Positions 27,157 to 35,447 of a stretch of DNA of 35,637 nt are shown here, piece by piece; the stretch's first letter is position 1; each line of letters opens with the position of its first letter. The stretch is from Candidatus Moranbacteria bacterium CG10_big_fil_rev_8_21_14_0_10_35_21. GTDB lineage: Bacteria > Patescibacteriota > Minisyncoccia > Moranbacterales > UBA2206. The notes beneath the pieces were generated by a model. It did not search any database. It was not told the DNA's origin and saw only the letters and a program-made list of their open reading frames with translations. The position numbers and the translations under genes were made by a program. The stretch lies in NCBI GenBank assembly GCA_002773095.1, contig PFCG01000001.1, forward strand, positions 1 through 35,637, written 5' to 3'.

Positions 27157-27477
27157 ATGCATTTTAATCTTCAGAAAAATAAACTCGATTTTTTAAAAAA
27201 CATTCAAGGTAAATGTAAACTTATTTGTGCGAAAAAAAGCTGGTTTTTGGCTCTTTTTGGATTGGTTTTATTTATTTTTTGCGTTTATCTATGGAATAAG
27301 TTTGTGTATAATCCGAATTTATCTGAGACTAAAAAACAAGAATACAAGGAACTCAATTACAAAGAGGTTAATTTCAACCGTAATGTTTTTTACAAAGTTT
27401 TGCAAGAAATTAATCAAAGGAAAGAAGATTATGGGAAGAAAGATGAAATTAAAAACGACGTCTTTAAAACAAACTAA
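27157..27477 (+). CDS. 106-aa single-TM protein in the position after pilO
   Basis: SWFLALFGLVLFIFCVYLWNKF TM followed by a charged domain; last gene of set 1. Confidence 0.65.
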   Translation: MHFNLQKNKLDFLKNIQGKCKLICAKKSWFLALFGLVLFIFCVYLWNKFVYNPNLSETKKQEYKELNYKEVNFNRNVFYKVLQEINQRKEDYGKKDEIKNDVFKTN

Positions 27478-28244
27478 TAGATTTTTTTGAATGATTGCCT
27501 AGCCAGAACAGCACCAAATACTTTTTTAGCACCGTTTTGTTTTAATATTCTAGCACATTCAAATAGGGTAGCTCCAGTAGTAGCTACGTCGTCGATTAAA
27601 AGAATATTTTTTCCTTTGACTTTAGAATTAGTTGTAATGGTAAAAATATTTTGAACATTCTTTTTCCTATCTTGATATTTTTTAATAGACATTTGTGGAA
27701 GAGTATGGTGCATTCTTTTCAAGATATCTGGCAAAACTGGTAAAGATAAACCAGGAGCCAAATTTTTTCCAATATATTCGGCTAATAATCCTGACTGATT
27801 AAAGCCTCGTGCCCGCAATCTTATCCTGTGCAGTGGAACTGGTAGTATAATATCCGGTAATGGCAATCGACTTTTTTCTAAAGACTTTTTTAAAATTTCT
27901 CCCAAGGGAAATTGTAAATCGGAAATAAATTTGTATTTAAACAAATGAATCAGGCGGGGTGGTAGTTTTTCCTTATAGCTAATGGCTACTATCAAAGTGT
28001 TAATTTTTGGAAAAGTTTCTTTGTTTTTGCGAGATTTTTTCAAGCAATTTTGACAAAGAGAACCAGATTCGGTAATTATTCTCTCACAATGGAAACAAAG
28101 TTGATAAGGCAAAGATGGTAGTCCTTTAAGACAAGGGTCGCAGATCCATTTTCCATATTTTCCGCACGAAACACAATTAATTGGAAAAAGGGTATCCAAA
28201 AAAGAAGCTTTTAATTTATTTAGAAAATTATTTTTTTCTAGCAT
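27474..28244 (-). CDS. comF: ComF family phosphoribosyltransferase
   Basis: Zn ribbon CVSCGKYGKWICDPCLKGLP; LPVPLHRIRLRARGFNQSGLLA; PRTase motif ILLIDDVATTGATL. Confidence 0.93.
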   Translation of the reverse strand: MLEKNNFLNKLKASFLDTLFPINCVSCGKYGKWICDPCLKGLPSLPYQLCFHCERIITESGSLCQNCLKKSRKNKETFPKINTLIVAISYKEKLPPRLIHLFKYKFISDLQFPLGEILKKSLEKSRLPLPDIILPVPLHRIRLRARGFNQSGLLAEYIGKNLAPGLSLPVLPDILKRMHHTLPQMSIKKYQDRKKNVQNIFTITTNSKVKGKNILLIDDVATTGATLFECARILKQNGAKKVFGAVLARQSFKKIY

Positions 28245-28338
28245 AGAATAATGTTATTAGTAAAATTCAGCAGAGTCAAAAAATAAGTAATATATGTCCT
28301 GTGGATAACTTTAGGAGATGGCTTTCAATAATAAAATA

Positions 28339-28347
28339 TGGTATAAT
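28339..28347 (+). promoter_or_regulatory. extended -10 promoter for pilus set 2
   Basis: TGGTATAAT (28339-28347), about 60 bp upstream of the pilM2 ATG. Confidence 0.6.
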
Positions 28348-28408
28348 TTAGGAAGTGTAAATTAACTTATTGAAGAATCAATTAGTTTACTAAAAAAACA
28401 AAAAAATA

Positions 28409-29515
28409 ATGTTTGGATTTGGAAAAAATAAATTTTTGGGAGTTGATGTTGGTGCTTCTTCTATAAAAATTGTTGAATTGGAAATTCGTAATGGTAAACC
28501 CTTTTTGGCTAATTATGCCTGGGCTGATTTTGGGGCGAAAGGACTTAACAGGGGTGTCAATAGTCTAATCTCCTCAGATGTCCTTCCTGAATATATAAAG
28601 AAAATATATAAAGAAGGAAAATTTAAAAGCAAAAACGCTTATATCTCCATACCTTCAACAGGAGGGCTAATTGTTTTGGTGGAATTTCCGGAAATGAGCG
28701 ATGAAGATTTGGCCCAAGCCATTAAGTTTGAAGCGCACAAATATGTGCCAGCTTCCTTGGATGATGTGGCCTTAAGCTGGGATGTCATTAATAAAAAAAC
28801 AAAAGAAAGAAAAATTTTTAATACTGCTTCTCCCAAGACAGTCAATGGGAAGGAAAAAGAAGAATCTTCTAAGATGCAAGTTCTTTTAATAGCTGCTCCT
28901 AAAAATAAGATTGCCAATTATGAAAAAATGGCAAAAAAATCCGCTTTAAGTCTTAAAACTATTGAAATTGAAAGTTTTTCATTAGTGCGTTCATTAGTAG
29001 GAAATGATCAGAGAAATTTAGCGGTGATGGATATTGGTTCAAAAGTTTGCAATATAATTTTAGTGGAAAAAGGGATAATCAAGGCCAGTAGAAGCATTGA
29101 GGCGGGAGGAAAAGAATTAACTGAAGCCATTGCTCATAGTATGAATATTGATGAAGCAAGGGCGGAAAAAATAAAAATATCCGGAAAAAAATTACTGAAT
29201 AACCCTGAATCTCCAATTAGCTTTCCCATTTTAGATAGAATCGTTAGTGAGGCTAGGAGGGTCTTTAGTTCTTATTATAAAGAACAAAACGAAATAAAGA
29301 TTGACCAAATTATATTAACGGGAGGATCTTCGGGTCTGATTGGGTTGATAGAATATTTTTTTCATAATTTAAACATTCCTGTTTCTTTGGGTAATCCAAT
29401 GGGAAGAGTGGAATATAATAAATCCGTAGAAGACAAACTTAATCAGATGAAAAATCGCTTTTCAGTGGCTATCGGGCTGGCTCTTTCCGGAGTGGAAGAA
29501 AAAATTAAAAAATAA
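28409..29515 (+). CDS. pilM: type IV pilus assembly protein PilM (set 2)
   Basis: FLGVDVGASSIKIVELE, YISIPSTGGLIVLVEFPEMSDEDLAQAIKFEAHKYVP, LTGGSSGLIGL. Confidence 0.95.
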   Translation: MFGFGKNKFLGVDVGASSIKIVELEIRNGKPFLANYAWADFGAKGLNRGVNSLISSDVLPEYIKKIYKEGKFKSKNAYISIPSTGGLIVLVEFPEMSDEDLAQAIKFEAHKYVPASLDDVALSWDVINKKTKERKIFNTASPKTVNGKEKEESSKMQVLLIAAPKNKIANYEKMAKKSALSLKTIEIESFSLVRSLVGNDQRNLAVMDIGSKVCNIILVEKGIIKASRSIEAGGKELTEAIAHSMNIDEARAEKIKISGKKLLNNPESPISFPILDRIVSEARRVFSSYYKEQNEIKIDQIILTGGSSGLIGLIEYFFHNLNIPVSLGNPMGRVEYNKSVEDKLNQMKNRFSVAIGLALSGVEEKIKK

Positions 29516-29532
29516 AAATTAATAAATATAAA

Positions 29533-29546
29533 TCCGCCTAAGCGGA
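29533..29546. repeat. small hairpin TCCGCctaaGCGGA in the 5' leader of the pilN2 gene
   Basis: Perfect 5-bp stem with 4-nt loop; related to TCCGCC/GGCGGA hairpins elsewhere in the window. Confidence 0.55.
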
Positions 29547-29557
29547 AAAATAAAAAT

Positions 29558-30076
29558 ATGACAAATATAAATTTATTGGCCCAAGAAGAACATGGTAGTA
29601 GTAAGTTTCCTTTTAAAAACGGAGTAGGGATGGTGGCTTCAGTTTTATTGTTGGTAGTGTTGGTTTATTTAGGAATGATTTTTTATCAGAAACGTCTGGA
29701 TGCCCAATTTAAAGTAGTCAATCAATCGTATGTTTCCGAGCACGCGGTTTTAACCAAGGGAAGTGCCGGAAATATTTTGGATTTTCAAAATCGCCTAACT
29801 AACGCTGAAGAAATGGTAAAAAAGGATGATTTGTCAGTAGAAAACTTTAGTCAGCTGGAAAAAACTATGTTGGCCGGAGATTATTTGACATCCTATAATT
29901 ATGACGCTGAAGCCAAATCAATCAGTTTGGAAGGTGTGGCGAGTAATCTAGTTGATGTAGCTAAACAAATACGTGAGTTTAAGGAAAATGAATACTTTAA
30001 TTCGGTTCAAATAGGAAATATAGGACTGAATGAGTCGGGGAACGTGGATTTTTCTATAAGCTTAAAAATTAAATAA
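29558..30076 (+). CDS. PilN-like protein (set 2)
   Basis: MTNINLLAQEEHGSSKFPFKNGVGMVASVLLLVVLVYLGMIFYQKR; 172 aa, between pilM and a pilO-like gene. Confidence 0.75.
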   Translation: MTNINLLAQEEHGSSKFPFKNGVGMVASVLLLVVLVYLGMIFYQKRLDAQFKVVNQSYVSEHAVLTKGSAGNILDFQNRLTNAEEMVKKDDLSVENFSQLEKTMLAGDYLTSYNYDAEAKSISLEGVASNLVDVAKQIREFKENEYFNSVQIGNIGLNESGNVDFSISLKIK

Positions 30077-30081
30077 AAAAT

Positions 30082-30855
30082 ATGAAAATAAAAATACTAC
30101 TAGTTCCCATCCTCCTACTGCTAATAGTTTATCTGCTTGTTTGGGTGGCTGCACCTCAGTTTTCTGCATTAAAAAATTCTTATAATTTATTAAAGGCGGA
30201 AAAAAATAAGCTTCAAGAATTAAAAAATAAAGCCGAAAACGTGAATAGTTTAGTGGCAGATTTGAGCGATAATACAGAAAAACAAAAAGTTATTTTAGCC
30301 TATCTTCCAGAAGATGAAGCAGCGGAAGAGATCATTAATGATTTGAATGCGATAGCTAATTCTTCAGGAGTATTAATTTCTGGCATTGCTATTTCTCCCT
30401 CTGAACAAAAATCAGAACCAGCACAGCAGACTATGAGTTCGGCTAAAAATGAACTTCTACGCGGAGAAGAGGATATTTTCGGAGGAATGGGAATGGGTGT
30501 GGAAATGCAAGTGGACAACATTCCTAATATTTCAGATGTCAGTGTTGATTTTCAAATCACTGGTAGTTATGCCAATGTCAAAAGCAGTTTAGAAAAACTT
30601 TCAAAATTAAAAAGATACAATAAAATAGGTTCTGTCAATATCACAAAATCGGAATCTGGATTGCTTGAAACAAGTATAGCTTCCAATTTTAGTTATCTCA
30701 ATAAAGTTGATGGTATATACAGTTTAAATAATAGTATTTTTTCTCAAACCAGATTTAACACATCGGTTATAGAAAAAATAAACGAAAAATTAACCACTGG
30801 AATAGCTGAATTATCTGCTGGAACAGCTGGTAAATCAGATCCGTTTGCTCCCTAG
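30082..30855 (+). CDS. PilO-like protein (set 2)
   Basis: N-terminal TM, coiled coil, ILAYLPEDEAAEEIINDLNAIANSSGVLISGI. Confidence 0.85.
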   Translation: MKIKILLVPILLLLIVYLLVWVAAPQFSALKNSYNLLKAEKNKLQELKNKAENVNSLVADLSDNTEKQKVILAYLPEDEAAEEIINDLNAIANSSGVLISGIAISPSEQKSEPAQQTMSSAKNELLRGEEDIFGGMGMGVEMQVDNIPNISDVSVDFQITGSYANVKSSLEKLSKLKRYNKIGSVNITKSESGLLETSIASNFSYLNKVDGIYSLNNSIFSQTRFNTSVIEKINEKLTTGIAELSAGTAGKSDPFAP

Positions 30856-30912
30856 TTTAGGAAAAGCTGGTTACGTTGTTTTTGCTTTAAGGATTGACTA
30901 ATTGAAAATAAA

Positions 30913-32562
30913 ATGCCAATTAATGTAAAAAATAAAAGTTCTGAGTTGGAAAAAAAAGCCTCTGAACTGGGGGTTAGTTATTTGGAAAAATCTCCTAAAA
31001 GTATTGAGAATAAGATTATTGATATAATTCCTCAAGAAATTGCTGAAAAAGATCAGATAGCTGTTTTTGAAAAGAATCAAGGAATTATCAAGGTGGCCAT
31101 GGTTGATCCGCAAAATATCGAAGCGCTCAATGTTTTGAGTTTTGTGGCAGAAAAAGAAAAATCCGGAGTAAAAAAATATTTGGTTTCAGAAAAAGTTTTT
31201 GATGAAATTCTAGATTTTTATTCCAGTCCCGGAGAGATGGTAGAAAAAGTGGTAGAGTCTTTCAGTGAATGGAAATTGAAGGATGAAGAAATGGATAGGG
31301 AAAAAATAGGCAAAAAACAAAAACAAGAAGTGCTTAAGGATGCACCAGTAGCCAAGTTAGTGCAAGTTATTATTGGACATGCAGTAGAAGGAAAAGCCAG
31401 TGATATTCATATAGAACCTATGGATGATGAATACCGAGTACGTTTTCGGATGGATGGTGTGTTGCATGTAAGCCTAGTTATTCCCAAGGAAATTGGTCCA
31501 GTGGTTGTTTCTCGGATCAAGATAATGGCCAATTTGAAAATTGATGAAAAAAGAAAGCCGCAAGATGGAAGATTTAGAATTGTTCACGACGGAAATGAGA
31601 TTGATTTTCGAGTATCCAGCTTACCAGTAATTGAAGGCGAAAAGATAGTTATGCGTATTTTAGATAAAGAAGGTGGCGTGGGCGATATAAAATCTCTCGG
31701 CTTAGCGGGAACAGCGGCGGAAAATATGCAAGCAGCTATTCAGGAAACCTATGGAATGGTTTTGATGACCGGGCCAACTGGATCAGGAAAGTCCACCACG
31801 CTTTATGCTCTTTTGAAAATTCTCAACAACGAAGAAAGAAATATTATAACTCTAGAGGATCCTATTGAATATGATATTGAAGGACTGAATCAAAGCCAAG
31901 TAAAACCAGAAATTGGTTATACTTTCGCCAACGGGCTAAGAACCATCTTACGTCAGGATCCAAATGTGATAATGGTGGGAGAAATTCGCGATTCGGAAAC
32001 AGCTGAATTGGCTGTTCACGCAGCTCTTACAGGGCATCTAATGTTTTCTACTTTGCATACTAATACGGCCATTGGAGCCATTCCTCGGTTAATTGATATG
32101 GGTATTGAACCTTTTCTACTTTCCTCCGCACTTCGATTGGTAGCGGCGCAGAGATTAGTCAGAAAAATTTGTGAAAGTTGCAAAGAGGAAATTACTATTT
32201 CGGAAAAAATAAAAAAATATATCTTAGGAGATATTTCGAAAATATCTCCCGAAGAAATTAAAAAATATGGGTTAGATCTTTCTGGAGGGCCTCATTTCTA
32301 CCATGGTAAAGGTTGTGATGAATGTAATGGGACCGGGTTAAAAGGGCGAGTAGCTATTTATGAAGTGGTTCCACTGAATGAAGATATGAAAACGATTATC
32401 ACGGAAAAAAATGGCAGTGAGCCTCTGATAAAAAATGAAAGAGATCGATTGGGAATTCTCACTATGAAACAAGATGGAATTTTGAAAGTGCTTTTAGGCA
32501 AGACAACCATTGAAGAACTAGAAAGGATAACAGAAGGTAACATCGACTTGGAAGATGATTAG
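30913..32562 (+). CDS. pilB: type IV pilus assembly ATPase PilB/GspE family (set 2), shortened N-terminus
   Basis: GPTGSGKSTTLYALLKIL, EDPIEYDIEGLNQSQVKPEIGYTFANGLRTILRQDPNVIMVGEIRDSETAELA; CxxC pairs. Confidence 0.96.
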   Translation: MPINVKNKSSELEKKASELGVSYLEKSPKSIENKIIDIIPQEIAEKDQIAVFEKNQGIIKVAMVDPQNIEALNVLSFVAEKEKSGVKKYLVSEKVFDEILDFYSSPGEMVEKVVESFSEWKLKDEEMDREKIGKKQKQEVLKDAPVAKLVQVIIGHAVEGKASDIHIEPMDDEYRVRFRMDGVLHVSLVIPKEIGPVVVSRIKIMANLKIDEKRKPQDGRFRIVHDGNEIDFRVSSLPVIEGEKIVMRILDKEGGVGDIKSLGLAGTAAENMQAAIQETYGMVLMTGPTGSGKSTTLYALLKILNNEERNIITLEDPIEYDIEGLNQSQVKPEIGYTFANGLRTILRQDPNVIMVGEIRDSETAELAVHAALTGHLMFSTLHTNTAIGAIPRLIDMGIEPFLLSSALRLVAAQRLVRKICESCKEEITISEKIKKYILGDISKISPEEIKKYGLDLSGGPHFYHGKGCDECNGTGLKGRVAIYEVVPLNEDMKTIITEKNGSEPLIKNERDRLGILTMKQDGILKVLLGKTTIEELERITEGNIDLEDD

Positions 32563-32586
32563 AAATAATAAAAAGAAAAATAAAAA

Positions 32587-33660
32587 ATGAGTACCATGCA
32601 TTCGGAGCAAAGAATAAAAACTCTTTTGAGAACGGTGGAACAGCAATGTGCTTCCGATTTTCACTTAACAGTTGGACGTTATCCGACTTTGCGTATTGAT
32701 GGAAAACTTCTTCCATTGGCTCAGGATAGTGTTTTAACTCCGGATGATACGCTAGCTATTAGTGATGCTCTACTTAATGAAGAACAGAAAAAGAAATTAG
32801 AAGATGAAGGACAAGTGGATTTTTCCTATAGTTTTGAAAATAAAGGAAGATTTCGAGTTAATATTTTCTATCAGCAAGGACGAATAAGTGTAGCTATGAG
32901 GCTTATTCCCATGGAAATTAGAACATTAGAACAACTTTCCATTCCAGAAAAAGTTTATGATTTTACCAAATTTTCCCAAGGACTTTTTTTGGTAGTTGGT
33001 CCAGTGGGGCACGGGAAATCCACTACTCTGGCGGCTTTAATTAATGAAATAAATCATAATCAGGAAAAGCACATTATTACCATTGAAGATCCGATAGAGT
33101 ATATTTATGAACAGGATAAGTGTATTATTAATCAAAGAGAAGTTAATCAGGACTCAAAAGATTTTCACTCGGCTTTAAAAGCAGTTTTTCGGGAAGATGC
33201 CAATGTGGTTTTGGTAGGAGAATTGAGGGATTTGGAAAGTATTTCCACTGCCATTACGGCGGCGGAAACGGGACATTTGATTTTTGCTACTCTGCACACT
33301 AATGATTCTCCTCAAACCATTGATCGTATCATAGATATTTTTCCACCTAATCAACAAAATCAGGTGAGGATGCAGTTAGCCAATTCTTTGATAGGAGTAG
33401 TTTCTCAAAGATTAATATCAAAAGTAGATGGAGGAAGAGTTCCGGCGGTAGAAATTATGATAAAAAACCATGCAGTAGAAAATCTGATTAGGGAAAATAA
33501 AGCTTATCAAATAGATAATGTGATTGATACCAGCGCGGAAGAAGGGATGATCCCGATGGATAAATCGTTGGCGGAATTAGTTAGAATGGGAACTGTAACC
33601 ATTGATGCGGCTAGAATTTATGCCAAAGATCCAAGCAATTTTGAAAATCTAATGAATTAA
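32587..33660 (+). CDS. pilT: twitching motility/pilus retraction ATPase PilT
   Basis: ASDFHLTVGRYPTLRIDGKL, GPVGHGKSTTLAALINEIN, EDPIEY, ELRDLESISTAITAAETGHLIFATLHTNDSPQTIDRIIDIFP. Confidence 0.96.
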   Translation: MSTMHSEQRIKTLLRTVEQQCASDFHLTVGRYPTLRIDGKLLPLAQDSVLTPDDTLAISDALLNEEQKKKLEDEGQVDFSYSFENKGRFRVNIFYQQGRISVAMRLIPMEIRTLEQLSIPEKVYDFTKFSQGLFLVVGPVGHGKSTTLAALINEINHNQEKHIITIEDPIEYIYEQDKCIINQREVNQDSKDFHSALKAVFREDANVVLVGELRDLESISTAITAAETGHLIFATLHTNDSPQTIDRIIDIFPPNQQNQVRMQLANSLIGVVSQRLISKVDGGRVPAVEIMIKNHAVENLIRENKAYQIDNVIDTSAEEGMIPMDKSLAELVRMGTVTIDAARIYAKDPSNFENLMN

Positions 33661-33695
33661 ATTAAAAAATAATTTCTGCGAAAGCGGATAACTAT

Positions 33696-34904
33696 ATGAA
33701 ATTTATTTTTAAAGCCAAGGACAAACAAGGGGCCGTTAAAGAAGGAAAAGTAGAAGCTTCCAGTGGTAATGTAGCAGCGGAAGTTTTGCAAAGAAATGGA
33801 CTTTTCCCTATTAGTATTAAAGAGGAAAAAACTCAAAATACCGGACTGGAAAAAATATTAAAATATTTTGACCAAGTTTCTGAAAAGGAAAAAATGATTT
33901 TTTTCCGTCAGCTAGCCATTCTAATTGAAGCCAAAGTGCCGATAGTAGCTTCTTTAGGAGCCATAAAAGACCAAAGTGAAAATCTTTATTTCAAAAGTGT
34001 TTTGGATCAAATGATGAGTGATATTCAAGAAGGTATGGCGCTTTCAGCTACTATGACTAGGCATCAGGATATTTTTTCCGGATTGCATATTAGTGTGGTT
34101 AAAACGGGAGAAGTTTCTGGAAATCTCAAGAAATCGGTAGAATACGTGGCGGACAATATTGAAAAAAACTATGCTTTGGTCAGTAAAATTCGTTCGGCGA
34201 TGATTTATCCGGTAGTGGTCTTGATTGTGTTTTTTATTATTGCCTTCATAGTAATTTCTTTTGTGGTGCCCAAGCTAACTACTATGATTAAGGAGCTTGA
34301 CGCTGAAGTGCCTTGGTATACCAACTTAGTGATTAAATCAGGTGATTTTATGGCTAGTTATTGGTGGGTGGTAGCGGTAATAATCCTAGGATTTATTGGT
34401 GGGATTATCTATTACATCAGGACTGATGATGGGAAAAAAGAATGGGATCAGGTGAAAATAAAATTACCTATTTTTGGAAAAATTTTTCAATATATTTATA
34501 TTACTCGTTTCTCAGAAAATTTAGCGGTTTTGCTTTCCGGAGGTATTCCTATTATTGATGCCCTTAAGGTAGTGAGTAAAGTAGTCAATAGTAATGTTTA
34601 TGAAAAAATCATTGTTCAGGCAGCGGAAGAAGTAAAAGTGGGTGGGGATATGAGCGATGTTTTTAAAAGATATCCGGAAATTCCGCCTATTGTTTCGCAG
34701 ATGGTGAGAATTGGAGAAGAATCTGGGCAAATTGATGTGGTGCTTCGGCATGTAGCTGATTTTTATTCTCATGAAACAGAGGAAATTACCAAAAATCTTT
34801 CTACCCTGATTGAACCACTGCTAATGGTCTTGATTGGAATCTTTGTTGGTTTTTTGGCCTTCTCCGTTATTATGCCGATATATAATTTGGCAGGGCAATT
34901 ATAG
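33696..34904 (+). CDS. pilC: type II secretion/T4P platform protein PilC (set 2)
   Basis: Two GspF domains: FFRQLAILIEAKVPIVASL..., RFSENLAVLLSGGIPIIDALKV, MVRIGEESGQIDVVL. Confidence 0.96.
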   Translation: MKFIFKAKDKQGAVKEGKVEASSGNVAAEVLQRNGLFPISIKEEKTQNTGLEKILKYFDQVSEKEKMIFFRQLAILIEAKVPIVASLGAIKDQSENLYFKSVLDQMMSDIQEGMALSATMTRHQDIFSGLHISVVKTGEVSGNLKKSVEYVADNIEKNYALVSKIRSAMIYPVVVLIVFFIIAFIVISFVVPKLTTMIKELDAEVPWYTNLVIKSGDFMASYWWVVAVIILGFIGGIIYYIRTDDGKKEWDQVKIKLPIFGKIFQYIYITRFSENLAVLLSGGIPIIDALKVVSKVVNSNVYEKIIVQAAEEVKVGGDMSDVFKRYPEIPPIVSQMVRIGEESGQIDVVLRHVADFYSHETEEITKNLSTLIEPLLMVLIGIFVGFLAFSVIMPIYNLAGQL

Positions 34905-34918
34905 AATTTTTAATTTTT

Positions 34919-35327
34919 AATTTTTAAATAATTTCTAAAAATGAAATTTTTAAATTATGAATTATGATTTAGAGGAAAGATGTGCTAAACTAGGAGAAGA
35001 AGTTATTGTGTTCTGTAAATTAATAAAGAGTAATGATATAATTAGGCCGTTGGTAGGTCAATTGGTAAGATCGGCAACCAGTGTGGGCGCGAATTATATG
35101 GAAGCAAACCAGGCGAGTTCTAAAAAGGATTTTAAAAATAAGATAAGAATATCTCAAAAAGAGGCGAATGAGTCTAAACACTGGCTCAGAATGATAGCCA
35201 TAGCTGACCAAAATAATAAAGAAAAATGCCGAAAACTTTGGAAGGAAGCGCACGAATTAACCCTGATTTTTGCTAAAATTTCAAAATCCTGCAATAAAGT
35301 TTAGAAATTAATATTTATTTAAAAATT
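34919..35327. repeat. imperfect inverted repeat bracketing the four-helix-bundle gene
   Basis: Left AATTTTTAAATAATTTCTAAA (34919-34939); right reverse complement AATTTTTAAATA[aatatta]ATTTCTAAA (35300-35327). Both arms match except for a 7-nt insertion. Confidence 0.5.
34957..35304 (+). CDS. four-helix-bundle protein (23S rRNA intervening-sequence/S23 family)
   Basis: IIRPLVGQLVRSATSVGANYMEANQASSKKDFKNKIRISQKEANESKHWLRMI. Confidence 0.92.
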   Translation: MNYDLEERCAKLGEEVIVFCKLIKSNDIIRPLVGQLVRSATSVGANYMEANQASSKKDFKNKIRISQKEANESKHWLRMIAIADQNNKEKCRKLWKEAHELTLIFAKISKSCNKV

Positions 35328-35369
35328 ATAAAATTATAAAATTAAAAATTGAAACAAAAATAAAGGAAC

Positions 35370-35397
35370 TTAACGCGTTAACTAATTAACCCGTTAA
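35370..35397. promoter_or_regulatory. two adjacent TTAAC-N2-GTTAA palindromes upstream of the pilin gene
   Basis: TTAACGCGTTAA (35370-35381) and TTAACCCGTTAA (35386-35397), 16-bp periodicity. Confidence 0.4.
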
Positions 35398-35447
35398 TGA
35401 ATTAATAGATAATATAAATATATTAAAATAGAAAGCGAGGTGAATAT

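Noticed and set aside
378-35304. TGA reassigned to glycine or tryptophan (as in SR1/Gracilibacteria or mycoplasmas)
   Set aside because: All core genes are full length with TGA treated as stop, and tryptophans are encoded by TGG; only a usage bias remains.
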